DNA of 64,000 bases from Cubamyces lactineus (GCA_022376465.1 JACDTU010000012.1:744001-808000), one strand, 5' to 3'. Shown: positions 28,788 through 40,310, counted from the stretch's first letter. A program made the numbers and translations. Notes: generated by a model not told the origin, from the letters alone.

Positions 28788-29680
28788 TGCTTTGTACCTG
28801 TGCTTGACAAGCTCACAATAGTAGGACAGATGTTGAGATACATGATGAGCCAGGAATTGCCTGTTTTCTGAGCAGGAAATGTCAAATCAAAAGCCCGAAA
28901 CAAGTAAGGTAGGCCTACCACAGACTCGACTACGTTGTGATGGGCAAGTAACATCGTGACTAGATCACATGCATGAGGACTTAACGGGAGAATATGTACA
29001 TTATATGCAGTCTAACAATAATATAGCCCTAGAGTACAGTACATACGGTTGCAGAAGCTGTGACAGATCTGGTACTGCTGCATCAGCAAAAATGTGCATT
29101 TGTATATAGAAGTATGGGAACGTATACAAACGTCCGGGCGGAAAGCATACATCGTGTGGGAAAACAAGGGTATGTGTTCCGACTACGCCGCACTAGCCGA
29201 AGTATGCATACCTTTGTGTTCGATTGTGTTCTTCCGGATCCATTATATACCTTTGTGTGGCAGCACCATTGATTACAACGCCCTACCAGGTTTACATATG
29301 TACCAGATAGAACACCATTGTATACATACATTAGTGATATACTAGTCCCACCAGTGTATATATTATATTGCTCATTTTTCCCACATCGGGTGCTCGCACG
29401 CATTGAGAATAAGCACAAATGCATTCACATTGAACAGCATCACTACATTAATCAGAAGTAAATAATGTATAGGGCAGTGGGCTGGGGAAAGGGAGACAGG
29501 CGTTGAGAGCATTATAAATGACAGAGACATACGAGCTAAAGGGCGAATGGATATCGTGAGCAAAGTAACTGGAATCATCAGTACAAGAGGCAATCAGCAT
29601 GTTAGAGAGTACATGGTGAGAGGTAGACAGGGCACGAGAGGGGAAAACGTGGGGAGACGAGACAGCGCAATGGAGACGAA
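28788..29680. other. AT-rich intergenic DNA, no gene seen
   Basis: The base composition drops to AT-rich right after the glycosyltransferase. Short GTATAC- and GTATGGAT-type words recur (about 29,110-29,340). No protein frame is recognisable. This appears to be the edge of the repeat-rich region. Confidence 0.5.
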
Positions 29681-29850
29681 GGCAGAGCGTGGCAGAGACA
29701 AGGGAAGAGCACAGCAGAGACGACAGGAGAGCATGGTCGAGGCAATGGGAGAGCACGGCGGATACAAGGGGAGAATGCGGCAGATACGAGGGGAGAATGC
29801 GGCAGATACGAGGGGAGAATGCGGCAGATACGAGGGGAGAACGCAGTCAG
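29681..29850. repeat. 22-base minisatellite
   Basis: A 22-base unit containing GAGAATGCGGCAGATACGAG starts at 29,771, 29,793 and 29,815, with a variant copy at 29,837. The spacing is exactly 22 each time. Degenerate units (GAGAGCACGGCGGATACAAG and similar) extend the array leftward to about 29,680. Both strands are open in some frames only because of the repeat. Confidence 0.85.
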
Positions 29851-29956
29851 GATGAGCGTGAGCGTGAGCATCTGCTAGACAAACAGGCATAAGTAATGTG
29901 GTGCGCGCGCTGCGCGTGCCGGGCTTGACACGTACTCGGATGCCTGGGCTTCTTTC

Positions 29957-30327
29957 TCAGCAGCCTGCATGCTTTTCTCTTGGCACGCCGGGCAGCACGC
30001 AGCCGGTCGGCTGTTGTCTCTTCATCATCCCCCCTGCTGCAGTGATCTGCCACAGGTTTTCTGTGCGGCCGAAGACCCGCCTGTGAAAATGTAAGCCACA
30101 TTAGCCAATATATTCAAAAAGCGTCAAAAGACACACTTGTTCCACCATCTGAGGGTCTTCTGAGCGAATGCCAAGCTGGGGTGCTCGAAAAGCTCAACGA
30201 TCGTGTCGAAAAGGTGGGACACGTTGTACTTGCCGCAGTCTTGAGTGGAGAACTGTGTCTGATTTGAGAGAGCGCCTCGAACCTTGCAGAGAGTCAGCAA
30301 CTCGTGGGCGGCCCGATGACACAGCAT
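29957..30327 (-). pseudogene. C-terminal remnant of a DUF6698-like fungal protein
   Basis: Two exons (30327-30137 and 30080-29957, with a clean 56-base GT-AG intron) read FDTIVELFEHP then TLRWWNK/RVFGRTENL and end with TGA. A WWN-x-x-VFG ending after a short helical stretch resembles fungal proteins of unknown function of the DUF6698 type, often found in repeat-rich agaricomycete DNA. The N-terminal part could not be found upstream, so this is a fragment. The family match is from memory and moderate. Confidence 0.4.
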
Positions 30328-30608
30328 ATAGTCAGGTAAGAAATGCTAGCAGTGAATCTACTGCGCTTGTTCTTCTGTGTATAGTCTTGATGACACTTAC
30401 CTATACCTCGGGGAGTACTAGGGTATAAATGAGGGGGAGGGATGCGGGTGATCGTGGTGAAAAAGGACGAAGTCGCATGTTAGAGATTCGCGCGTCAGCG
30501 TCAGTTTAAGCGCATAAGCCACATGACCGTCTCGATCTTCTGCGCGTACTGTACAGTACCTGTCAAAGGGAATCAATATTTTCGGGCTTGATATGGATGG
30601 CAAGACAG

Positions 30609-30651
30609 AGGTATGGATACCCTGTCTAACCGCACGATGGTATCCATACCT
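30609..30651. repeat. 13-base perfect inverted repeat with recurring GGTATCCATAC word
   Basis: AGGTATGGATACC (30,609-30,621) faces GGTATCCATACCT (30,639-30,651) across a 17-base spacer. The word GGTATCCATAC returns at 30,699 and, with one change, at 30,739. It could be the end of a decayed DNA transposon or a protein-binding palindrome. Confidence 0.7.
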
Positions 30652-31214
30652 CGCACATGCGCACAACCGTTTGTATGCGACGGTGTGCGAGCACAAAGGT
30701 ATCCATACATATGTAAACGCCTGTGCTGCCACGCGGGGGTATCCATCCCTTGTGCGGTGCTACATACATATAGATTTGATCGACACTTTTGCTAATGTGG
30801 TTGCACGGCGCTTGTCACAGGCGCATCTTGCGATTTTTTCACACACTCCACATCTTTGACTGGCTCTGGTACCACCTCTACTCAGAACTGCAATAACTCC
30901 TCTAAAACTCATCCATCCACCTTGATTCTTGCTGTTCTGGAGTAGTCTTTACTGCACGCAGGGCACTTCATATGTTTTGTGAAATTTTGACCAGTTGCAT
31001 GATTTGGCCCCTCTCATTGGCCTCAAATGGCCTTCAACAGGAAAAACCTCACTTGACAATTAGCCTAAGATTATAATGATGTGCAACTTACCCTCAATAA
31101 TGTCACTGACTGATGCTAATCCTGTACTACAAGTCATCCAGTCAGTAAACATGCTAATCATGTACTAATAATACCCTTATAACAGTTAAAATCTGAGCTT
31201 GTAAATGGAGCAGA
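30652..31214. other. AT-rich DNA before gypsy copy A, no gene seen
   Basis: No protein frame or transposon end was recognised. The reverse transcriptase half expected upstream of copy A is absent here, so this DNA is unrelated to the element, apart from possible eroded similarity in the last few tens of bases. Confidence 0.5.
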
Positions 31215-33541
31215 GTCCTAATATTCTCAAACAACGTCGAAAAACATCACGAAAGGACAAGGAGAGCCTTACAACAGCTCTAAGACAGCAATTGATTCCT
31301 CAAGGCGGAAAAATGTGAATTCGATAGGCAAGAAGTCAAATTCACAGGATCAATCATCTGACCAGGAGTAGTCGGTATGGACCCCATTAAGCTCAAGGCA
31401 ATTGTTGAGTGGGAGCCACCGAAGACGGTTAAGCAAGTCCAAGCATTCCTGGGGTTCAGGAATTTTTACCAATGGTTCATTTGGGATTATTCCAAGATAG
31501 TTTGACCCCTCACGGAATTAACAAAGAAGGACAAGCCCTTTGTGTGGCCTCAAAATTGTCAAGAGGCATTTGAGACACTCAAGAAACAATTTACAAAAGA
31601 ACCGATCCTGCAAATCCCGGATCTGAAGAAACCATTCAAATAGAGTGCAATGCATCTAAGGTTGCAACAGGTGCTGTACTACAACAGCAAGGAGAAGATG
31701 GACAGTGGCATCCATGTGCCTATTTGTCCAAATCCTTCGCTCCTGCAAAACGGAATTATCAGATTTATGATAGAGAATTGTTAGCCATTGTTCGAGCTCT
31801 CAAAGCATGGCAACATTTTCCACAGGGATCCCCTCATCCTGTGGAAATTCTCTCAGATCACAAAAATCTGAAGTACTTCCGTATGGCGCAGAAGTTAAAT
31901 CATAGACAGGCTTAATGGCATTTATTCCTCTCGGAATTCAACATTGCAATCAAGCACCAACCTGGAAAATCCCTCACCCAAGCAGACACCCTTTCTCGGA
32001 GATCAGGGCATGACAGGGGGGAAAATAACAACAAGGATGCCATTGTCCTAGGATCAGTATTGTTTGTCAAGGCTATCAATGTCGAGCTTCAAGAGCGCAT
32101 TAGAGATAGCAAACTACAGGATACCTCGGTAGTAGAGTACACTACTCTAAAAGGAAAGGCTACCAAAAGCCCGGAGTTCGGCAAACCAGAAGATTGGTCC
32201 AACAACGATGGAACACTTTTATACAAGAATAGGGTATATGTTCCACCAAATAATCAGTTGTACCATGATATAGTCAAGTTGTATCATTATGTGCCGATTA
32301 TGGGACACCCAGGAGCTCAGAAGACCTACGACTTGGTTAAACGGGAATATATGTGGCCTTGCATGCAAAAATTCATCATATAATATGTGAAGGGTTGCGC
32401 GGCTTGTCAAACATGCAAGGTTAATACACATCCCCTCAAATCAGGTTTAATTCCCATTCAACACAGTGGGGATACTAGGCCTTTCCGGACAATCACCATG
32501 GATTATATCACTGATTTACCAGAGTCGGATGGGTTCAATGCCATCCAAGTGGTAGTCGATCATGATGTATCCAAGGCAGCGGTATTCTCTCCCTGCACAA
32601 AGAATATTACGGCTGAAGGAGCCATGGATATTCTGCAAAGAGATATATATTGCAGGTTCGGATTACCCGCAAAGATTATCTCGGATCGAGGACCGCAATT
32701 CATCTCCAAGGCATTCAAAGAATTACATAACAGCCTAGGAATCAAAACTGCACTCAGTATAGCCTATCATCCACAAACAGATGGGGAAATGGAACAAGTC
32801 AATCAAGAACTCAACTTAGCACTTTGACTCTACTGTGCTAACAATCCAGATACCTGGGCCAAAGTGCTGCCTCAATTTGAATTTGCGCATAATCAGCGGA
32901 CACACTCTACCACAGGAAAATCCCCTTTTGAACTCCTTTACGGATTTCAGCCAGAGGCCATTGGGACAGTCAAAACAACCCCAAAGCATCCAAGCACGGA
33001 GCAGAGGCTTCAAAGTCTTCAAGAAGCCAGGGAGAATACAATCGCTGCACATGCTCAAGTGGCCGCAGCAATGTTAAAAAGGATCCCTGCTGCTTGAGTA
33101 CCGCTGAAGCAAGGAGACAAGGTTCTTCTTGACACAAAGAACCTCAGGCTCCCATATGCCTCCAGGAAGTTAATTCCAAAACGAGTGGGACCATTTGCAA
33201 TAGTCAAGGTCTTGGGACTGGTCACATTCAAATTAAAACTTCCGGAGACATGGAAGATACACCCCGTCTTCCATGCAGCGCTACTCACCCCGTACCACAC
33301 AACAAAGGAGCACAGCCCAGACTACATCCGACCTCCACCAGTTCCAACCCCAGAGTCAACTGAAGGGGAGGAATGGGAGGTAGAGGCGATCCTAAGTTAC
33401 CGCACTAGAGGTACCCAAAAGCAGTATCTCGTGGCTTAGAAGGGTTGGCCCACGTCAGAAAATTCTTGGGAGCCAGAAAAGCGTCTCAAGAATGCGCAGA
33501 CGGTCCTGCGCAACTATAAGAAGAGGCACAAGTTGCAGTGA
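31215..33541 (+). pseudogene. gypsy pol remnant: RT end, RNase H, integrase, chromodomain
   Basis: Reading order: RT thumb ([14 protein letters not shown]), RNase H ([46 protein letters not shown]), integrase zinc region (HPGAQKTYDLVKREY, CAACQTCK), catalytic core (MDYITDLP, FGLPAKIISDRGPQFIS, YHPQTDGEME), and a chromodomain-like end (WEVEAILSYR to KGWPTSENSWEPE). At least five in-frame stops lie after RQA, FII, LAL, PAA and LVA, and a one-base loss sits before ECNAS. The element cannot make a full Pol. Confidence 0.9.
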
Positions 33542-33733
33542 AAGAGTCAACACACTCCCCTCTCAAATATTTCTTTGAATTTTCTCAACAATTTTCATAT
33601 CTTCACAATGGTCTACACTTGTACTTGCCTTACTGCATGCTGCTTCACTGATGGCTTGAGGTGTCACATCCCTTGTCCTTCCAACTTCATTCATGACTGA
33701 TGAACAATTGATCACAATCATCTTCCATGACAC

Positions 33734-34903
33734 ATGGTTTCTATTCACAATGAAGGCACCCTTGTTGATTGCATTGGCTGGATCATTGTCCACCCTGGCC
33801 TCTATAGCCATGTTGAGGCTAGGACCCCCCATCTCGCTGAGGTCAAGGACCTCGTTAATGTCTACCGCGCTCTGGCTAGGGCCACTCTCTTGTATGCTGT
33901 TCTCCTCAAGTACAACAAGAGAATGCCAGCGCCCAAGTCGGAGAAGAAGCAGGTGGTTCAGGTCGCAAGCAAGGCCTACCAAGCAGTGATCCAAATGGCA
34001 GAGAAATTCATTTCTATGCTCGCTAACACCCAAATTGCGGGGATCCTCTCAGATCTCATGCTGCTTTGCAACCAGCATAGTACCCACAACTGGGGGCATA
34101 TTTTCTGGCCTATGTGTCTCGGTGACTACCAGAAGCCTTTCAGAGTGGATTCCTCGGATGAGGATGAAGACAAGGATGAGGAGCACTCTGGAGGATGGCC
34201 CACTCCCTTGACAGACCCCTGGAAGGTCTCCACCCCCAACCCTGAGGAGGAGGCTATCAAGTGGGGTCTGACTCCAGTCGAGGAGTCCACTCCCTCCCTC
34301 ATCTCTTCTCATTCCGACTCGCCTTGCTCTGAGGTCGAGTCTTTCGACTTACTCCCGGAGCTCGATCATCTTGAGCTCAGCACCGTTGATAAACTTTCGG
34401 AAGAGGAGTTCCACGGTGCCCTCAAGGTCACTGTTAGGGCTCCCTCTCCTCCTCCCCCTCCTCCGACAACTCTCCTCAAGAACATCAAGGGTCCTTGTGG
34501 ACGGTGCAGTTTCTTTCAAGGAACTGGAGAAGATCAACTCAGTTACATCAACTACAATGGCGACATCTTCATGGTCCCTAATGGATACTTTGGCACTTCA
34601 GTCACTCACATCATGGCTTTCTACCATCTTCAGTGGCCGGAGGCTTCAGTTAGGACTACCAAGGCAGCTTCCCTTCTCATCGACAATGTCATTGCTCGAA
34701 GGGGGAATTTTCCTGCCTTCAAGGTTGAAGCAGAATGCATTCCGACGACTTACCGCCAAGCTATAGGTATGTTGACAACGGAGTGTACGCTGTGGGACCG
34801 TATTCAGGTGGTGGATAACGAAGCTGATCTCATTAACATCTCTTTGGACATTTATCACCCAGAGGTTGTTGAGAGAAACCCTAACGCTATATTGGATCTC
34901 TAA
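33734..34903 (+). CDS. 389-residue ORF of unknown function in gypsy copy A
   Basis: This frame is fully open although the upstream pol has several stops. It lies between the integrase end and the 3' LTR. The protein has a helical, hydrophobic N-terminal third (VHPGLYSHVEARTPHLAEV, VYRALARATLLYAVLLKY), an acidic stretch near residue 140 (DSSDEDEDKDEEHSGGW), a Ser/Thr/Pro-rich middle, a PPPPPP run and a globular-looking end with one CxxC (GPCGRCSFFQ). No transmembrane segment, zinc knuckle or envelope-like feature is apparent. It is GC-richer than pol. An accessory retroelement ORF or a captured host gene are both possible. I do not recognise the family. A copy with the same sequence lies at 58,472-59,641. 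Confidence 0.6.
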   Translation: MVSIHNEGTLVDCIGWIIVHPGLYSHVEARTPHLAEVKDLVNVYRALARATLLYAVLLKYNKRMPAPKSEKKQVVQVASKAYQAVIQMAEKFISMLANTQIAGILSDLMLLCNQHSTHNWGHIFWPMCLGDYQKPFRVDSSDEDEDKDEEHSGGWPTPLTDPWKVSTPNPEEEAIKWGLTPVEESTPSLISSHSDSPCSEVESFDLLPELDHLELSTVDKLSEEEFHGALKVTVRAPSPPPPPPTTLLKNIKGPCGRCSFFQGTGEDQLSYINYNGDIFMVPNGYFGTSVTHIMAFYHLQWPEASVRTTKAASLLIDNVIARRGNFPAFKVEAECIPTTYRQAIGMLTTECTLWDRIQVVDNEADLINISLDIYHPEVVERNPNAILDL

Positions 34904-34937
34904 GGTTGAGGACGACCTTCAGCGGAGGGGGAGCTGA

Positions 34938-35469
34938 TGTTATGAATGTACGATAGGCTGTTTACAAACTTTACGATTAGTCATGGACTTGTGCTTTGTT
35001 CTCTGTATAATACAAATATGGTGGACTGTAAGAATTGTAGCCATGGTCCTTTGGGACAGGGACATTCTCGTTTTAGCTAGGACTTTCTAGCACTTACTCA
35101 ATACTTACCATATAGGGGTGCACAGTCGCTTCTGCGCAGCCGCCCGCAGTGCACAGCAGCACTGCCACAGTGGTACTAGGTTCATCTAGCGCTGACTACG
35201 GCGTACTAGAAAGTCCTTGAATACGCTAGAACATTCCTCTCTTTGGTCTCTGTACATGTATATAAGAGGTGATGCCACAGAGCGACCCTCAGCTTTCAGT
35301 CTTTTCGCGAATTACGAACTCGGATTGCTCGTTAACTCGCTTTCAACTGAACAAGTTACTACGTGCTTATCTTCGAAAAGCTAGGGCTAGTAATTGAATA
35401 GAAACAAGCTCTCTATTCACTGACGTCTTAAGGCTTGATAGTTTAAGAGTCACGCTCAAAAGCGTAACA
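34938..35469 (+). repeat. 3' LTR of gypsy copy A (family A)
   Basis: The 532-base LTR starts TGTTATGAATG and ends AAAGCGTAACA. It contains a TATA-like GTATATAAGAGG near 35,260. It is closely related to the solo LTR at 50,775-51,305 and to the interrupted LTR at 56,646-58,437. Confidence 0.9.
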
Positions 35470-35742
35470 CTTATAGTCATATATGGATCTTCGGGACAGG
35501 CCAATTATGTACCATAGATAGTTACTTGACGGTGATCCTTTCTGAAAATTGGGTCATTAACAACACATGAACCACGTTAGAGGTGTGCTAACCTCAGTAT
35601 TTGGAGCACGGAGACTTGGAATGGGGGAGATCGAGGTCAATCAACGTGAAAAAGTCTTATCAAGCCCTCCCTAGTCCTTGGACCAGGTCACATCACAAAT
35701 AGATATGCCTACTATGGCAGGAGAAATTATCTTATCTACTGA
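35470..35742. other. AT-rich spacer, nothing recognised
   Basis: The 273 bases between the LTR and the transposase stop codon show no frame, repeat or transposon end that I can identify. Confidence 0.4.
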
Positions 35743-37925
35743 TTAATTGACGTCATTGTCAGATCCCATCTCTCCATCAGACTGGCCGTCCTCGTCCTCC
35801 TCATCTTCATCTTTTTCTTCCTCTGCCTCTGCTGCCTTCGTCGGGGCATACTTCAGCTTAGGCAACTGCAGCTCGATCTTGCCTAGCTTGGGCTTCCCCC
35901 ACCCAGCTCGTTGGCCCTTCTGCTTCGCACGGTTCTTCTCCCGCTCCCACTCCTCAACGGCCGCTCCGTACTGTCTCCTTTTCTCCGCCACCCGCGCTTT
36001 CTGCTGCTGTTCCTGCTTCGTCCATTCATCTATTGCTGCTGCGTAACAATCTCTCTCTGCTCTCCTTGCATCTTTCTCCGCTTTTTTGCGCTGCAATGCT
36101 GCCTCATGCTCAGTGACTGTCTGGAAGAATTCATCCCCATCAAGCAGCCTAGGAAGCCCATCTGTGAGTAGCTTCCGTTTTTTCTGTGTCCCTTTCTCCT
36201 CCTTTGCTTGGAGCTTCTCTTGGATGTGATTCATGTACAGCCCTTGTAAGATGGTAGCCGCCTGCATCTCCATCAAGGATCGTTTGCGTGAGAGATCACG
36301 ATGCTCGCTCTTGTGTAGGGCCTTCTGGAGCTCCTCCCCGAGGATAGTGCTTGGTGTTCTGTTGAGAAGGCTTTTGTACTGACACTTTGGTGGTGAAATC
36401 ATTGATGGATGGTACTGCGGTGGGGTGATGGCACTAGACACTGGCATAGGGGACACAAGGAAGTGAGCTGAGCTTGAAGCAAGTGCAGTAACGGCTTGGT
36501 GGACCCGGGTAGGTGTTCGCGGGGTGGGAGTTAGCTCGTTCTGTGAGTCACGGTGCATGGCAATATTATCTAAGCCTGTATCTGGATGTCCCCATAAGCG
36601 ACACCCGATCTCATCCACGAGGAGCTGAGTGATAGTATGGATGGGGCTTGTAAGGGGAAGGGGAAGACTGCCTTGTGTAGACGTCTCAAGGCTAGGGGTC
36701 ATCTCAGCAGAGGTGATGATGTTGGGGTTGAACGGGACTATGCCTGTCTTCCGGAATGCAGCCTTGATATTCAATTCAGTGAGTGCCACTTGGTGAGCCT
36801 CCCCATAAACAGCCAGGAAGTTGGTCTTATTGACCCGGACGCCTTTGGTGCACTCAAACTTGTCCCGGACCCGAGTCCAATGCCGTTTCAGGACACTAAA
36901 ATATAACAACATGTGGGTTGAGTGAGATGGATAGCACAGGACATGAATGCAGTTGCGACGAGCATAGTCCAGAAAGCCATAGGTGTAATGGGATGCATGG
37001 CCATCAACGACGAGTAGGCGGCGGTGGCCTCCAGCTTTGGCCTTGGTATACTTGTCAAATTGTGTGATCCACTTGATACTGATGCCCCCATCTGTGTAGC
37101 CCTTCTTTGAGTAGCCAAGGCTAACATAGTACTTGGTAAGCAGATGAATCTCAAGTCAAGTAATATATCAAAATATGCTGCTCACAATGCATTCAAAGGG
37201 TTTTCTTGTTTCCAGTTTGACTGATAAGTGTCTCCTTTATAGATCACCGTGGGTGAAGTTGTTGAACCATCGGCACAGATAGTCACAATAATGGTGATGC
37301 TCTCTCGCTCTCCACTGCACTGCTGATATTGCACCTTCTGCCCTGCAGGACCTATCACCCGTTCTGATACCCCAACCCCTTCCTGTAACCCCGTCTTGTC
37401 CATCCCGTAGATGCAATCTGGGGCAAGCGGACCCTCGCTTTCATCACCCTCAAGAACGTTTTTGAGTAGAGCGAAATATGTGTCCTTATTGTTGGGGTTC
37501 ACGGCACGAGCACGGGCATTGTCCAATGCATGCGACCAATACGGGTGGAGCTCCTTCGAGTGGCGAATCAGGAACCAGTGAGTCCACTCCTTTCTGACTC
37601 CATCTCTAGGGAACTCCGCTCTGTACCTTGCCTGACAGATCTCATCTACATGCTCCTTCAGGCATTGGTGGCTCAGCGGAAACCTGCGCAGTGCTGAGTC
37701 AATTGCGAATGCGACCACCATGTCTTCTTCACCGCTGCTGAGCCATGCTTTTCTAGCATTGAACTGCTGGACGCTCTCTCGTCCACTTGCACGCACCATC
37801 ACTGTGGTCTTCGACAGCCAGACCCATTTCTTCGTTCGCTCAAGACACTCCTTCTCCACCTCGTGAATGATCATTCTGGGCCTGCTCTTCTGACCACTAG
37901 TCCATGCTTGATTGTACCTCTCCAT
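35743..37925 (-). CDS. DDE_1 superfamily (pogo/CENP-B type) transposase
   Basis: Two exons (37925-37186 and 37120-35743) give an open frame of about 705 residues. The DDE_1 core is clear: IYGMDKTGLQEG (first catalytic Asp), ITIIVTICADGSTTSPTVIYKG, GYSKKGYTDGGISIKWI, then LLVVDGHASHYTYGF (second Asp) and HVLCYPSHSTH. The third motif, normally YQGLDV directly before FSVLKR, is not present: the sequence goes from STH through MLLY into FSVLKRHW. TNFLAVYGEAHQVAL and AFRKTGIVPFNPN follow. The C-terminus has long charged and Lys/Glu-rich segments. The N-terminal DNA-binding part is short; an alternative start in another frame near 37,980 may belong to it. Terminal repeats were not found. The frame is intact, unlike other local elements, but the protein probably cannot cut DNA. 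Confidence 0.8.
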
Positions 37926-40310
37926 TCATCGTCAAGCTCAGAGTCCTCAGTTTTCGCTTTAGCTTTAGATCTAGCATGCCGAGTCATTGTCTCAGCTAGG
38001 TACAGCCAAAAACGATATAAATTTCTCTTCTGCAGTGTTGCGAGGGTACTATGTTGGTGAACACGCTACCCTGAGCGGCCTGTGGCAGTCTGTCCCGATA
38101 TGGATAATGTGCCAGTGTGACCATGTGCGTCTCTACAAAATGCCTCTCCCTTCATAATTCTTGTCGGCATCACGCATCTGCTCTCCGATAAGCAGATTGT
38201 CACCACTATAAGACAATTTCATGATCAAAGTATATTCCTAGCAAAAATTCAGCTGTCTTTGAGACCTGGCACATGCAGGATCTTGGGCACAAAATTCGAT
38301 TTTCGCCCTTTTGGCTATAATCATCGCCCTTGCAAACGGAGCACTCATTGTATAGGCTCATAAATCAGTATTGTACTGCTCTGCTTATGTTCACGCAGAA
38401 TCAAGGTGTGTCCTAGACTGAAACAGGCGAGGGACGGGCGCAAAACCGTAAGTGGTCCGAGGACCCATATATGACTGTAGTATGCGCATTGAGATACATT
38501 TCATGGAATTCACGGATGAGGGTATGAGCGGCCTGGAGATCATTGTGGAGACAAGCCTGACAGTTGAGGCTCTCGTCCTTCACTTGCTTCAGCAGGGTGC
38601 CGAGGATAGCAGACAAACCTGTGAATATGTCAAAGAGAGGTTTCAACCAAGAAGAGCCTACTCACATCTACCCCACGCACTCGCCTCTTTGCAATCATCA
38701 GAACGCAACTCTATCACTGGCTGTACCTTCGAGTCCGCCGCCTCCGGTACAAAAGATATGATAATACTGTGGATGCTATACTATGTATCAGCGCGTGGGC
38801 TTCAATGCATGAGCAAGGATCACATACTGTCCACAAGGGAAGAGGAGTAGCGGCCATCACGATACGTAGGCAAGGCAAGGGCGGCAAGAGGATGTGGGAG
38901 GCCTATAGCACAGGTGGTGGACTCAGATCAAGACAAGTTGATCAGGAGGCCACCGACAACAGCAACACACTCAGAGAACCGCTAAGTGCACAACACAAGG
39001 GCAAAGGCTCAAAGCAAGTGGGCATTCAGGTGGGACCACAATGCCAGTGAGATGCCAGCTGGTATCCACACATTGAAATTCAAACTCCATCCCTATCGGA
39101 CTCCGAAGGATGCATTACTTGGCTTGGGGTATCCATCAACGACCTTGAAATTCAATGGCGCTGTGTGCAGCAGTAGATTCCAATCTCCCTCGCAAACTTG
39201 GCAGGCACATTCAACTTGCTAATATATTTGTCAGTCACATTCCTTCCATGGTCTCACCTTTTCCTTGCCCGCACCCATCTCAGTGGGGACTACTGATGTC
39301 AGATGGGGTGGCCTGTTGAGCTCTGGTGGAGAGTTGGCAGGTGCTTCTGGGGTAGACAGAAATGCAGAGGGGGTAGAGACAATCTGTGTAGATTGTTATC
39401 ATTAGTGAATGAAAGGTACTAGATGTGAGACATTGAAATATCTACCGTGTGAGGGCCTTTGCCCACCTGAGGTAGGCTCTGAGGGTGGCGTGATGAGATC
39501 TGCAACTTGTTGTGGGAGAGCTCCTCTTCTAGCGTAAGAATGTGATCCTGGAGGGACACAATGATATTGGCAAGGCAGTTCATGACTTGTTGCCGCAATC
39601 AAGTCTTCACTGGTCCACAACAACATTTCCTCCTTCCCTAGTGGTTTGATCCAAAGGTCTAGCATTCTCCCTTGTGCACTTGGTGTTGCTGAGAAGTAAC
39701 AGCTGACCACCTTGATGTAGCATTGTTAGTGATACCAGGACCATATGTAAGGCACAGATTGTAGCTTACATGGAACAAGCCTCAGTGTTCCATGCCATCT
39801 TTAGGAGTTTGAAACCTCAGCGGTACCAATGAGGATTGGTGATTGCTTCTTCTTTGTAGAGCTGATGGACGCATATTCAAGCAAAGGGTTCCCACAGAGC
39901 TTCCTACATTAGCCTTACAGAGCCTAAGACAGCTAGAAGAGGGTGGGAAATCCTGCGGTCCTAGCTCTCTTGGGTCCTCAGGGTGTTGTAGGTCACCATC
40001 AGAACTACAGACTGCCCGCCTAGAATCCGCAAAGATCACTCCATCCCTTGTGAGGAGTTTCAGCTGTGCAAAAACAGTTAACCAAGCATGCAACCTAAGC
40101 AGATTCCACTGGATGTGAGTGGTGTCAATCCCGAGTATGATGAACTGCTGGCAAAGAAGAGGAGCATTGATGATGTTGGTAAGGAGGGAATTTGGGAACC
40201 TTCGTCTCCCAAGGAGCTGAGATTTTGTTCCTCAGACAAGAAATAGCCAGGATCTTTTGGCCTAGATCATCCTTCAAAGCAAGGAATATCAAGGGGCACA
40301 TGGTGGCCTA
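37926..40310. other. repeat-derived DNA, no recognised gene
   Basis: Short frames without domain similarity are scattered on both strands. A minus frame at 38,413-38,646 and plus frames at 38,452-38,850 have no recognisable motif. GGTATCCA words at about 39,061 and 39,128 echo those at 30.6-30.7 kb. It is probably old transposon DNA. Confidence 0.4.

Larger units (their letters stand above)
31215..35469 (+). mobile_element. Ty3/gypsy chromovirus copy A, 5'-truncated
   Basis: This copy begins inside the reverse transcriptase region and continues through RNase H, integrase, a chromodomain-like tail, a separate 389-codon ORF and a complete 3' LTR. No 5' LTR, gag or protease is present. A polypurine tract (GCGGAGGGGGAGC) sits directly before the LTR. 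From 31,243 to 35,105 it is colinear with copy B on the other strand without gaps: every matching position sums to 93,375. Stop codons are shared between the copies, so the pol is dead in both. Confidence 0.92.

Noticed and set aside
29681..29850. CRISPR-like array
   Set aside because: Units are directly adjacent with no unique spacers, and the genome is eukaryotic.
30652..31214. A 5' LTR for gypsy copy A
   Set aside because: No TGTT...AACA sequence of family A is present; the copy is simply truncated in RT.
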